A stretch of DNA of 64,000 nt from Flavobacteriaceae bacterium CP2B (lineage in GTDB: Bacteria; Bacteroidota; Bacteroidia; Flavobacteriales; Flavobacteriaceae): the NCBI GenBank assembly GCA_001683825.1, contig LXTR01000008.1:1-64000 (forward strand), given 5' to 3'. A program made the translations under genes and the position numbers. Positions 26,601 through 34,606 of this stretch are shown piece after piece. The notes beneath the pieces are model-generated. The model ran no database searches. It was not told the origin of the DNA and saw nothing but the letters and a program-made list of their open reading frames with translations. How positions within the stretch are numbered: the stretch's first letter is position 1; every line of letters begins with the position of its first letter.

Positions 26601-27190
26601 TCGTAAAAGCAGAAACCTTTGCCAACAGTTATTTGGAAAACCTGGGTAGCGGAAAATTCCGCTTGACGGCCTTGCCACGGCAGGCGCAAATAGCGCCCAT
26701 CTACGGAACCCTGGTGGCCGATTTCAACAATGACACCCATCCGGATGTCCTGGCGGTAGGCAACTTTTACAGCGGGGAAGTTTTTGCCGGGCGCTATGAT
26801 GCCTCCATAGGCTGGTTCCTGGCAGGTGACGGGAAAGGAGGCTTTAATGCGGTACAGGTTGGGGAAAGTGGATTTTTTGTAGACGGGGATGCGAAGGCCC
26901 TGGTGAACTTGCAGGGGGAAAACGGCCCAATGGCCATAGCCAGTATCAATGACGGGCCCTTGAAAGCACACGCGCATTCCGGGCAACCGGGGCAGATCTA
27001 CAGGGCCGGGCCTACAGATGTGGGTGCTGTAATCAGCTATGATGACGGAACCCGGGAATTTCTGGAGTTCTTTTACGGGGCAGGGTATCTTTCACAATCC
27101 AGCCGTTCCCTTTTCATACCTTCGAAAGCCCGGGCGTTAAAGATCATTGACCGAAAAGGACAGCAAACCGAAATACCCCTTGTCAAATGA
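23669..27190 (+). CDS. VCBS/FG-GAP repeat lipoprotein with ASPIC/UnbV domain (paralogue 1)
   Basis: 1173 residues from ATG 23669 (a TTG at 23651 is less likely). Lipoprotein signal with lipobox FLSC. It contains at least a dozen Ca-binding-type FG-GAP/VCBS repeats, for example DFDLDGLQDIYF, DINQDGYPDIYV, DYDGDGDLDMYL, DINNDGLMDVVV, DFDNDGDLDLVI and DYNKDGHLDLFVGG, which should build two beta-propellers. Between them, near residues 525-610, is an ASPIC/UnbV domain (NREGLGSQVALYYGGEVQKQ, then LHFGLGAVAQIDSLVVTWPD). Probably exposed on the cell surface; ligand binding or adhesion is likely, enzymatic activity unproven. Its stop overlaps the next start by 4 nt. Confidence 0.92.
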   Translation: MFQSFRITGASGILAMFFLTGFLSCKQGTDDYFQEIPASESNISFSNQLQLGGEVSVLEFEYMYNGAGVAVADFDLDGLQDIYFTGNMVSNRLYRNLGDWKFEDLTEQAGVGSSGWSNGVAVVDINQDGYPDIYVCRGGPRNTRGRDRANLLFLNKGPVEGKLAFEEVAEDWGLADESYSVQAAFFDYDGDGDLDMYLLSNALVDFNRNTSRPIDRSGKAPSVDKLFRNNGDRTYSDVSQEAGITIEGFGLGVEICDINLDGWPDIYVSNDFLTDDILYINHKDGTFVNETGRYFKHLTFNGMGNDIGDINNDGLMDVVVLDMLPEDNERWKLTMMGNNYDQFQTGLSYGYQPQYIRNTLQVNNGNGTFSEVGQLAGISATEWSWSALLADFDHDGLKDLCVTNGYRQDITNLDFMVYGNQVLSMGTEEANRKDRLEALNKLPGIKLPNYFFRNTGNLRFEDRSEEAGFTKPTYSNGMAYADFDNDGDLDLVINNIDEPAGLFRNNADASEDTHYMSVRFRGQAPNREGLGSQVALYYGGEVQKQYFTPFRGYLSTVEQGLHFGLGAVAQIDSLVVTWPDGRRQSLKGVKANQQIVLDYKDAIAVSTVPPATRETLFHKIDSLGAGYRHTEDDFVDFKIQPLLPHMHSRNGPGLAVGDVNADGREDLYVGGAAGQAGALLIQQGDGGFERRDFEGAAPEDMGALFFDTEGDGDLDLYVVSGGSSYEDGDPRYQDRIYENDGHGNFKRIVALPGMNVSGSVVAAADYNKDGHLDLFVGGRLKPGEYPMPPSSYLLKNVSTPQGIRFVKDSLSMGVDAQGLGMVTAALWTDFDRDTWPDLIIVGEFMPIRIFKNKKGKLEEITSGSGLKNTHGWWNSITAGDFDQDGDSDYILGNLGLNARYRATAEEPLCIYAADYDNNGLIDPVMCYYIDGENYVAHSRNDLIEQISAMRGRFRTYSDYARATFKESFRKEELEEAHIVKAETFANSYLENLGSGKFRLTALPRQAQIAPIYGTLVADFNNDTHPDVLAVGNFYSGEVFAGRYDASIGWFLAGDGKGGFNAVQVGESGFFVDGDAKALVNLQGENGPMAIASINDGPLKAHAHSGQPGQIYRAGPTDVGAVISYDDGTREFLEFFYGAGYLSQSSRSLFIPSKARALKIIDRKGQQTEIPLVK

Positions 27191-30100
27191 CCCTCAAATT
27201 CCAAGGCACACTCTGTATAGTCCTGATGCTTTTAGCCTGCGCCTGCGGTAAAAAGCAGGACCAGCGTTTTCGGTTGTTGGACCCCTCGGAAACCGGGATC
27301 CGTTTTGAGAATACCATCAGGGAAAACGACACTGTCAATGTGTTTACCTTCATGAACATCTATACCGGGGCAGGGGTAGCCGTGGGCGATATCAACAATG
27401 ACGGCCTGACAGACCTCTACTTCAGCGGCAATATGGTTTCGGGCAGGCTCTATTTAAACAAAGGGGGGCTGCAATTTGAGGACATCAGTGAGGCGGCGGG
27501 TATCCTGAATTCACGTTGGGGAACCGGGGCCAGCATGGTGGATATCAACCAGGACGGCTGGCTGGATATCTATGTCTGTGTTTCAGGCGGGGGTGCGGAG
27601 GCCGAAAGGGCCAACCTGCTGTATATCAATAACGGGGACCTGACATTTACCGAAAGCGCAGCGGCATACGGATTGGCCGATACCCGCCAATCCATGCAAG
27701 CCGCCTTTTTTGATTATGACAAAGACCAGGACCTGGATATGTACCTCCTTGTCAATCCCGCCGCGTATGAATACAAGGTAAACATCAGTACCCCCAAACA
27801 GCTCGATGGTAAGTCAGTAAGCAACGACCGGCTGTACCGCAATGAGGGGAACGGGAAGTTTACTGATGTCACCCTTGAAGCGGGCATCCTGGTCGAGGGG
27901 TATGGCCTGGGCGTGGGTATTGCCGACATCAATGACGACAGCTGGCCGGATATCTACGTGTCTAACGATTTCATCGGCAACGACATTCTATATATCAACC
28001 AGGGGGATGGCACCTTTCGGGATGAAATCACCGGGTATATCAACCACAGTTCCTATGCGGGAATGGGGAACGACGTGGCCGACATAGACAACAACGGGAA
28101 GCCCGATATCATGGTGCTGGATATGCGGCCCGAGGATAACGAACGGCAAAAGCTGATTATTGCTTCTACAGGATACGACCGTTTTCAGATGATGCTGGAG
28201 GCCGGATACGACCCTCAGTACAGCAGGAATACGTTGCAATTGAACCAGGGGGGAGGGGAGTTTAGTGAAATCGGGTTCCTGGCCGGGGTGAGCAGTACAG
28301 ACTGGAGTTGGAGTGCGCTCCTGGCCGATTACGACAATGACGGCCATAAGGATATGTATGTCACCAACGGGTTTTTAAGGGACCTGGGGAACCTGGATTA
28401 TATCCACTATCAGAACATTTACGACAACCCCCTGGGCGACCCCCAAACCAAGATCAACAACAAACTCAACTCCATAAAGGAGTTACCCAGCGCAAAACTG
28501 CTGAACTATGCCTTTAAGAACAAAGGGGATGCAACCTTTGAGGATGTCAGCCGCGCATGGGGCATCACCGAAGCTAGCTGCTCTAACGGGGCCGCCTATG
28601 CAGACCTGGATAACGACGGGGACCTGGACATCGTGGTAAACAATGTCAACCAGCCCGCATTCCTGCACGAGAACCTGAGCAACCAGCAACCCGGCGCCAA
28701 TTACCTCCGCATAAGTTTGGAGGGCCAACCCGGGAACCGGCAGGGCATAGGAAGCAAAATAAAACTCACCTCCGGTTCGGAGATTCAGTCTTACCAGCAT
28801 TTTTTAAGCCGCGGGTATGAATCCAGCGTGGATCCTACCATTCATTTCGGGCTGGGGGGGCAAGATAGCCTGGAACAATTGGAGATCTGGTGGCCCGATA
28901 ACCGCTATCAGGTCCTTACCGGGGTGCCGGCCAACCAGTGGTTGCACCTGCGGCAGGAGGATGCCGGCCCCCCGCCTGCAGAGGAACCTCCACCGGCGGG
29001 CGCAACATGGTTCCGGGAATTGACGGACAGCCTGGGGGTTGATTTTGAGCACCGGGAGGATCCTATGGTCGACTTTAAGTTGCAACCGATACTTCCCCAT
29101 ATGCATTCGCGCAATGGTCCCGGAATTGCCGTGGCCGATGCCAATGGCGACGGCCTGGAGGATTTTTATGTAGGCGGGGCTTCAGGCCAGTATGGCCGGC
29201 TTTACCTGCAAGGCCGGGACGGCGGGTTTATCGGCCAAACCATTACCGCTGAGGGGGATCGGGAAGATATGGGGGCCCTGTTTTTCGATGCGGACCAGGA
29301 CGGTGACCAGGATTTGTACGTGGTTAGCGGGGGGGTGCTGGCAGTTCAGGACCAAAAAGAATACCAGGACCGGCTGTACCTGAACGACGGCCAGGGCCAT
29401 TTTACGATTTCGGGGGCCTTGCCGCCCTCCAATATCAGCGGCAGTGTGGTGACCGCCTCAGATTTTGACAGGGATGGCGATCTCGACCTGTTTGTGGGTG
29501 GGCGTGTCAACCCCGGGAAATATCCGATGCCTGTGGCCAGCCTGCTCCTGGAGAACCAGTCTGACGGCGACCCCGGACAACTGAAGTTCAGGAACATCGG
29601 CCGGCAAATAGCGCATTGGGACCGGCTGACAATGGTCACATCGGCGCTCTGGACTGATTATGACAACGATGGATGGACGGATTTGATCGTCTGTGGGGAG
29701 TTCATGCCGGTTACCTTTTATAAGAACGTGCAGGGACAATTGGTCTACGCCAGTGAACAAACAGGGCTGTCGGCCACAGAAGGCTGGTGGAACAGCATTG
29801 CGGCCGGCGATTTTGACAATGACGGTGACACGGATTACCTGTTGGGCAACCTGGGGCTCAATGGAAAATACAAGGCATCGCAGGAAGAGCCCCTCTGCAT
29901 ATACGCGAAGGATTTTGACAAAGACGGGCGCATAGATCCGGTCATGTGCCATTATATGGAAGGCGAAAACTTTTTGGCACATTCCAGGGATGAAATCATC
30001 AGCCAGATCAGTGCCATGAGGGCGCGGTTCAGGACCTATGAATCCTATGCGAAAACGACCTTTGAGGATTCCTTTCTGCCCGAGGAACTGGAGGACGCCT

Positions 30101-30699
30101 ATGTGGTTAAAAGCCATACCTTTGTGAGTTCCTACATGGAAAATCTCGGGAATGGGAAGTTTGCAATGCACCCGCTCCCGCTGGCGGTTCAACTGGGTCC
30201 CATAGAAGGCATGGCTGTTGAAGACCTGGACAGCGATGGGAACCTGGATGTCGTGCTCACAGGGAACGCGTATGGGACCGAGGTCGCTACCGGGCGGTAC
30301 GATGCCATCAAAGGGATTTTCCTCAAAGGGGGCGGAAACGGTACGTTCTCCGTTGTGCCTTTGGAAGAAAGTGGTTTTAGGAATGACTCTGACGGGAGTG
30401 GTCTCGCGCTCTTGCGCGACAAGGAAGGGGCAACCAGCATCATTGTCGCAAACAGCGACGGGCCGGTGCGGGTGTTCGGACACCAACAGAAACCAGGGGG
30501 CAAAACGGTGTATTTTGCAGAGGAGGAGGCCACCAGCGCCCAGCTGCTGTTCACGGATGGCAGGGTGCAGAAAATTGAATTTTTCCGGGGGTCCGGATAT
30601 TTGTCCCAAAGTACCCGGAGTATATTAATACATGAAGGCATCCAACGGATAACTATCACGGATGTTGACGGAAATACGAAAACTGTTTTTGAAAAATGA
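27187..30699 (+). CDS. VCBS/FG-GAP repeat lipoprotein with ASPIC/UnbV domain (paralogue 2)
   Basis: 1170 residues; ATG overlaps the upstream TGA (ATGA). Lipoprotein signal with ACACG around the lipid Cys. Same architecture as the upstream gene: propeller 1 (DINNDGLTDLYF, DINQDGWLDIYV, DYDKDQDLDMYL), ASPIC/UnbV domain (NRQGIGSKIKLTSGSEIQSY, IHFGLGG), then propeller 2. Long shared stretches such as PHMHSRNGPG, EDMGALFFD and LNLGLNG-like segments show a tandem duplication, but the ASPIC surface loops differ. Its stop overlaps the next start by 4 nt. Likely a surface protein working with the SusC/D pair and its paralogue. Confidence 0.92.
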   Translation: MTLKFQGTLCIVLMLLACACGKKQDQRFRLLDPSETGIRFENTIRENDTVNVFTFMNIYTGAGVAVGDINNDGLTDLYFSGNMVSGRLYLNKGGLQFEDISEAAGILNSRWGTGASMVDINQDGWLDIYVCVSGGGAEAERANLLYINNGDLTFTESAAAYGLADTRQSMQAAFFDYDKDQDLDMYLLVNPAAYEYKVNISTPKQLDGKSVSNDRLYRNEGNGKFTDVTLEAGILVEGYGLGVGIADINDDSWPDIYVSNDFIGNDILYINQGDGTFRDEITGYINHSSYAGMGNDVADIDNNGKPDIMVLDMRPEDNERQKLIIASTGYDRFQMMLEAGYDPQYSRNTLQLNQGGGEFSEIGFLAGVSSTDWSWSALLADYDNDGHKDMYVTNGFLRDLGNLDYIHYQNIYDNPLGDPQTKINNKLNSIKELPSAKLLNYAFKNKGDATFEDVSRAWGITEASCSNGAAYADLDNDGDLDIVVNNVNQPAFLHENLSNQQPGANYLRISLEGQPGNRQGIGSKIKLTSGSEIQSYQHFLSRGYESSVDPTIHFGLGGQDSLEQLEIWWPDNRYQVLTGVPANQWLHLRQEDAGPPPAEEPPPAGATWFRELTDSLGVDFEHREDPMVDFKLQPILPHMHSRNGPGIAVADANGDGLEDFYVGGASGQYGRLYLQGRDGGFIGQTITAEGDREDMGALFFDADQDGDQDLYVVSGGVLAVQDQKEYQDRLYLNDGQGHFTISGALPPSNISGSVVTASDFDRDGDLDLFVGGRVNPGKYPMPVASLLLENQSDGDPGQLKFRNIGRQIAHWDRLTMVTSALWTDYDNDGWTDLIVCGEFMPVTFYKNVQGQLVYASEQTGLSATEGWWNSIAAGDFDNDGDTDYLLGNLGLNGKYKASQEEPLCIYAKDFDKDGRIDPVMCHYMEGENFLAHSRDEIISQISAMRARFRTYESYAKTTFEDSFLPEELEDAYVVKSHTFVSSYMENLGNGKFAMHPLPLAVQLGPIEGMAVEDLDSDGNLDVVLTGNAYGTEVATGRYDAIKGIFLKGGGNGTFSVVPLEESGFRNDSDGSGLALLRDKEGATSIIVANSDGPVRVFGHQQKPGGKTVYFAEEEATSAQLLFTDGRVQKIEFFRGSGYLSQSTRSILIHEGIQRITITDVDGNTKTVFEK

Positions 30700-32036
30700 A
30701 CACGCTAATTAGATTTTTTCTGGGGATAGTCTTTCTGGGGGCGGCCTGTAAAAATCCGCATAACCAGGAAGGACTGGAACAGTATTTCAGTAAGGGGTTG
30801 ATGAAGCACAACCGCTTGCTTACCGACGTGATCGTCGCTGATATTTTTACCCCGCCGGTCGCGAGCAGGATTTACGCCTATCCGAATATAGCCGCATATG
30901 AAGGTATCAGGCATATGGACGGGCAACGGCCCTCCCTGGCCGGACAGCTCAACGGCCTGGATTCTGTATCGCCTCCCGACCCGGGCAAAGCCTACTATTT
31001 TCCACTGGTGTCTATGGTGGCTTTTACCGACGTGGCCCAGGCGCTGGTATACAACCAGGAACGGGTACAGCAACAACAACAGGAGCTCCTGGAAGAGGTC
31101 CGGGAGATTGGCATAGCCCCCGAAATATTGGACAATTCGATGGCTTATGGCCAAAAGGTGGCTTCCGAAATACTGCAATGGGCCGCCAAGGATGGCTACA
31201 GGCGCAGGACAGCCCTGCCGAGGTACAGCGTAACGGACGACCCTTCGCGTTGGAGGCCTACCCCCCCGGATTATATGGAGGCCATAGAACCGCACTGGAG
31301 CAAGTTGCGGCCGTTTGTGCTGGACTCTGCGGCCCAGTTTGACCCCGGGCTCCCCACCCCGTTTGATACGGACCAGGAATCACAATTTTACAAAGAGGCT
31401 TTGGATGTGTACCATACGGTGGAGAACCTGGATCCCGAACAATTGGATATTGCCAAGTTCTGGGATTGCAACCCCAATATCTCCCATACCAAAGGGCATG
31501 TCATGTATTTTCAGCAACAAATTTCGCCCGGGGGCCATTGGATGCATATTGCGGCCCAGGTATTGGAGGAGGAAGACCTGGACCCCGTGGAGAATTCCGT
31601 GATTATGGCCAAAGTAGCCATCGCCCTGGCAGATGCCTTTATCAGTTGCTGGGACCAAAAATACCGGAGCAACCTCACCCGGCCGGAGACCTATATCCAT
31701 GCCTATATAGACACAGAATGGTCCCCCATCCTGCAGACCCCGGCATTCCCCGAACATACCTCGGGCCACAGCGTAGCGTCCTCTGCCGCCGCCACGGTCC
31801 TGACCGCGTCCCTGGGAGACCACTACCAGTTTGTGGATGCTACCGAAATACCCTATGGGTTGCCTGCCCGTAAATACAACTCCTTTATGCACGCCGCCGA
31901 AGAAGCGGCGATCAGCCGCCTCTATGGGGGTATCCATTACAGGCCTGCCATCGAAAAAGGGGTTACCCAGGGCAAGGCCCTTGGGAAGTTTGTGGTAGCG
32001 AATGTGACATTAGAAAAGCAAGAACAGTCCCGTTAA
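30696..32036 (+). CDS. PAP2 / vanadium-haloperoxidase-like lipoprotein
   Basis: 446 residues. Short signal with FLGAAC as lipobox, so membrane-anchored outside the cytoplasm. The three vanadate/phosphate-site motifs of the PAP2-haloperoxidase superfamily are present in order: K-x6-RP (KYRSNLTRP, from about Lys322), SGH (near 356-358, HTSGHSVASSAAATVL) and SRxxGGIHYRP (His near 414). The all-helical, ~400-residue secreted form is nearer to vanadium-dependent haloperoxidases than to small PAP2 lipid phosphatases. Sequence alone does not settle whether it is an acid phosphatase or oxidises halide. ATGA overlap with the ASPIC gene upstream. Confidence 0.85.
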   Translation: MNTLIRFFLGIVFLGAACKNPHNQEGLEQYFSKGLMKHNRLLTDVIVADIFTPPVASRIYAYPNIAAYEGIRHMDGQRPSLAGQLNGLDSVSPPDPGKAYYFPLVSMVAFTDVAQALVYNQERVQQQQQELLEEVREIGIAPEILDNSMAYGQKVASEILQWAAKDGYRRRTALPRYSVTDDPSRWRPTPPDYMEAIEPHWSKLRPFVLDSAAQFDPGLPTPFDTDQESQFYKEALDVYHTVENLDPEQLDIAKFWDCNPNISHTKGHVMYFQQQISPGGHWMHIAAQVLEEEDLDPVENSVIMAKVAIALADAFISCWDQKYRSNLTRPETYIHAYIDTEWSPILQTPAFPEHTSGHSVASSAAATVLTASLGDHYQFVDATEIPYGLPARKYNSFMHAAEEAAISRLYGGIHYRPAIEKGVTQGKALGKFVVANVTLEKQEQSR

Positions 32037-32073
32037 CCCGGGCGTATTAGTAACCAACCTAAAACCAAACCTT

Positions 32074-33180
32074 ATGTCTGAATTATCTGCCAAAGTGTCT
32101 AAGAGGCTTTTTTCCCTGGATGTATTCCGTGGCCTTACCATGTTTTTACTGATAGCCGAAGCCGCCGGGTTCCACCATAACTTTGGGGAATGGGCCAGGG
32201 GTTCCGGGTTTTTTACGGCCCTGGCAGACCAACTGCACCACCATCCCTGGAACGGATTGCGCTTTTGGGATTTAATTCAACCTTTCTTCATGTTTATCGT
32301 GGGGGTGGCCATGCCCTTTTCGCTCCGAAAAAGGTTGGCTACGGGCACCCGCCAGGCCGCGACACGGCATATACTGCAGCGGTGTTTCCTCCTCTTTGCC
32401 TTTGGGGTGCTCCTGCATTGCGTGTATAGCCATGCCCTGGTGTGGGAATTGTGGAACGTGTTGGTGCAATTGGCTTTTACCATCCTCATCGCTTATGCCA
32501 TCATGAACCTCCCCCACAAAACCCAGATAGGCATTTCCGTTGGACTTCTGTTGTTGACCGAAATACTCTACCGGGTATACAACCCCCAGGATCCTTTTAA
32601 CCAGGGGTCCAGTTTCGGGTCATTTATGGATATGGTCCTGATGGGTAAAATAAACGAAGGCGGGTGGGTCACCGTTAATTTTATACCCACAGCCGCCCAT
32701 ACCATCTGGGGGGTGATCTGTGGCCAGATCCTGCTATCGGACAGGAAAGAGCAGGATAAGGTAAAACCCTTCCTGATTTGGGGGGGCATAATTTTGGTTT
32801 TGGGCTACGCAATGGACTGGACAGGGGTGACCCCAATCGTCAAAAGGATTGCCACTACTTCCTTTACCCTGGCATCGGGCGGATGGACCATCCTGGCCCT
32901 GGCCTTGTTTTACTGGTGGATAGACATTCGGGACAACCATAAAAAATGGCTGCGTATCTTTTCTGTGGTGGGCACCAACTCTATTTTTATCTACCTGTTT
33001 GCCGAAACGGTGGGGATACAGTGGTTTAGGGACTTTGGCAAAATTTTTACCGAGGGCTTGTTGTCGCCCCTCGGGATGCCGGAGGACGCCATCATGGTCA
33101 TCAACGCCTTGTTCGTCCTTTGGATGTTTTGGTACCTGACCTATTTCCTGGATCAGAAGAAAGTCTATTTTAAGGTATGA
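32074..33180 (+). CDS. NagX/HGSNAT-like membrane protein (DUF5009 type)
   Basis: 368 residues, about ten membrane helices. The N-terminal motif RLFSLDVFRGLTMFLLIAEA, the helix WDLIQPFFMFIVGVAMPFSL and a conserved-looking NFIPTAAHTIWGVICGQIL match the bacterial relatives of heparan-alpha-glucosaminide N-acetyltransferase found in glycan-use loci. In the human enzyme, acetyl groups cross the membrane to modify a terminal glucosamine; the bacterial reaction is unproven. It starts 37 nt after the haloperoxidase-like gene and closes the susC-led cluster. Confidence 0.85.
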   Translation: MSELSAKVSKRLFSLDVFRGLTMFLLIAEAAGFHHNFGEWARGSGFFTALADQLHHHPWNGLRFWDLIQPFFMFIVGVAMPFSLRKRLATGTRQAATRHILQRCFLLFAFGVLLHCVYSHALVWELWNVLVQLAFTILIAYAIMNLPHKTQIGISVGLLLLTEILYRVYNPQDPFNQGSSFGSFMDMVLMGKINEGGWVTVNFIPTAAHTIWGVICGQILLSDRKEQDKVKPFLIWGGIILVLGYAMDWTGVTPIVKRIATTSFTLASGGWTILALALFYWWIDIRDNHKKWLRIFSVVGTNSIFIYLFAETVGIQWFRDFGKIFTEGLLSPLGMPEDAIMVINALFVLWMFWYLTYFLDQKKVYFKV

Positions 33181-33235
33181 CCCCCTGGATACTTCTGGGA
33201 ATTCTCCTCTTTGCACCCGGCTAACAGCGGCGCCC

Positions 33236-33310
33236 GGACAAGTCGGTAAGGCCTGTAAGCCGGGTTCTTCTATGTTGCGAGCTAAGGTTCGTTGTGCCTG
33301 CCCGGGCCTG
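33236..33310 (-). ncRNA. rnpB: Putative 3'-end fragment of RNase P RNA
   Basis: On the minus strand the segment GAAGAACCCGGCTTAC (33270-33255) is the near-universal signature close to the 3' end of bacterial RNase P RNA (E. coli: CAGAACCCGGCTTATCGG). It is preceded by CCCGGGCAGG and TTAGCTC, comparable to the late P4/P5-region bases, and followed by AGGCCTTACCGACTTGTCC. The 5' two thirds (for example GAGGAAAGTCCGGGC) is missing, since a protein gene starts at 33390. It is therefore a fragment, perhaps an integration or recombination scar. An intact rnpB should exist elsewhere. Confidence 0.5.
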
Positions 33311-33389
33311 GCCACCTAGCCCGTAAAAGTGGAGGATGGTTTTGTGTATATAGGTTTTTCTGAATAGCTTTGGAAGAAACCGCGACCCC

Positions 33390-33980
33390 ATGGATAAATC
33401 GGAAAAATTGCTCAGGGCTTTCAGGGATTTTGACGCGGCCAACGAACAGGATCCCAATACAGAAGATGACCAGGGTACGGTTTATCCAAAAGAATTGCTC
33501 TATGCCATGCGGATGACGGAGATGCTGGACGAATTTGCCCCGGATGCCTCTGAGGCCCTGCAACTAACGGCCCGCTGCCAGCACATCTGCCGCTGGGAAA
33601 TCTCCAGGGAATCTTACGATATGGACAGGGTAGGTTACCTGAAGTGGCGGCAGGACCTCAAGAAATTCCATGCGGAAAAGGCTTCTGAGATCCTGGAAAA
33701 AGTGGGGTATCCACAAGAGGTGATTGACCGCGTGGCGTTTTTACTGCTGAAAAAGAAACTCAAAAGGGACCCGGAAACACAAACCCTGGAGGATGTGATC
33801 TGTTTGGTATTCCTTCAATACTACCTGGAACCTTTTTTGGCAAAACACCCGGAGGAAAAGCTCATCGAAATCCTTCAAAAAACCTGGCATAAAATGTCGG
33901 AAAAGGGAAGGGAGGCCGCCCTTCGACTACCCCTGCCCGATGGTTCACGGGCCCTCATAGGCAAAGCACTTAACCGATGA
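33390..33980 (+). CDS. DUF4202-family protein
   Basis: 196 residues, cytoplasmic, mostly helical. Recognised by the family-like run 'LTARCQHICRWEISRESYDM' and the helices 'VGYLKWRQDLKKFHAEKASE' and 'FLLLKKKLKRDPETQTLEDV'. The regularly placed His residues (in the CQHICRWE and KKFHAEKA helices) suggest an HD-like metal site, by inference. Function unknown. Followed 34 nt later by a DUF7009-type gene on the same strand. Confidence 0.8.
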   Translation: MDKSEKLLRAFRDFDAANEQDPNTEDDQGTVYPKELLYAMRMTEMLDEFAPDASEALQLTARCQHICRWEISRESYDMDRVGYLKWRQDLKKFHAEKASEILEKVGYPQEVIDRVAFLLLKKKLKRDPETQTLEDVICLVFLQYYLEPFLAKHPEEKLIEILQKTWHKMSEKGREAALRLPLPDGSRALIGKALNR

Positions 33981-34014
33981 AAGGCCTTCAGGGCAACCGA
34001 TAAATCACATACCC

Positions 34015-34383
34015 ATGAAAATCAGGATACGAGGAAATTCAGTGCGATACCGGCTCACCATGTCCGAGGTGGAGGCATTCAGCAAAAACGGTTTTTATGA
34101 AGAGCGAACCGATTTTGGGGCAGGGCAGTTCCGGTATGCCGTGAAAGCCGCCCCAGGAAGGGCTGAACTGAGCGCTATTTTTGAAGACAACACCATCACC
34201 CTGATGGTACCCGCGGATACGGCCGCCGGCTGGGCCAGAAGTTCGCGGGTAGGATTCAGCAACGACATGGCGCTTCCCGATGGGCAGCGATTGTCGCTGC
34301 TGCTGGAAAAGGATTTTACCTGCCTGGACGAAACGGGCGAAGACCAGTCTGACAATTACCCCAATCCCAAAGCCGCGCCATAG
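34015..34383 (+). CDS. DUF7009-like small protein
   Basis: 122 residues, no signal peptide. Starts MKIRIRGNSVRYRLTMSEVE, with a predicted beta-rich fold and a C-terminal 'LEKDFTCLDETGEDQSDNYP' typical of this short conserved family of Bacteroidota; function unknown. Probably co-transcribed with the DUF4202 gene upstream (34-nt gap). The following 220 nt show no further gene. Confidence 0.65.
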   Translation: MKIRIRGNSVRYRLTMSEVEAFSKNGFYEERTDFGAGQFRYAVKAAPGRAELSAIFEDNTITLMVPADTAAGWARSSRVGFSNDMALPDGQRLSLLLEKDFTCLDETGEDQSDNYPNPKAAP

Positions 34384-34606
34384 TGTGGTGCCCATACCAG
34401 GGTCCCGAAAAGGTAACTCGTGGTCTTTCAATGCCCTGGGGCTTGTACCTGATGCTCTGATAAACCCATCAGTCCCCAAAAAATTGTAGGTAATTTTTGT
34501 CATTTAATCGGGGCATTTGAACTGGATATCGATTAAAATGAGTGTGATTGGTCTGGTTTATACTACCTTAGATGTTAATTTACACGAAACTAAAATAGCC
34601 CCGAAA

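Noticed and set aside
23900-30300. Short repeated DNA motifs resembling a repeat array
   Set aside because: They are the codons of FG-GAP/VCBS calcium-binding repeats, not CRISPR or tandem DNA repeats.
29458-30609. 383-residue minus-strand frame inside the second ASPIC gene
   Set aside because: Antisense shadow of regular VCBS repeats; no independent motif.
33181-33600. Complete RNase P RNA gene
   Set aside because: Only the 3' domain signature is present; the conserved 5' segment is absent and the space is occupied by the DUF4202 gene.
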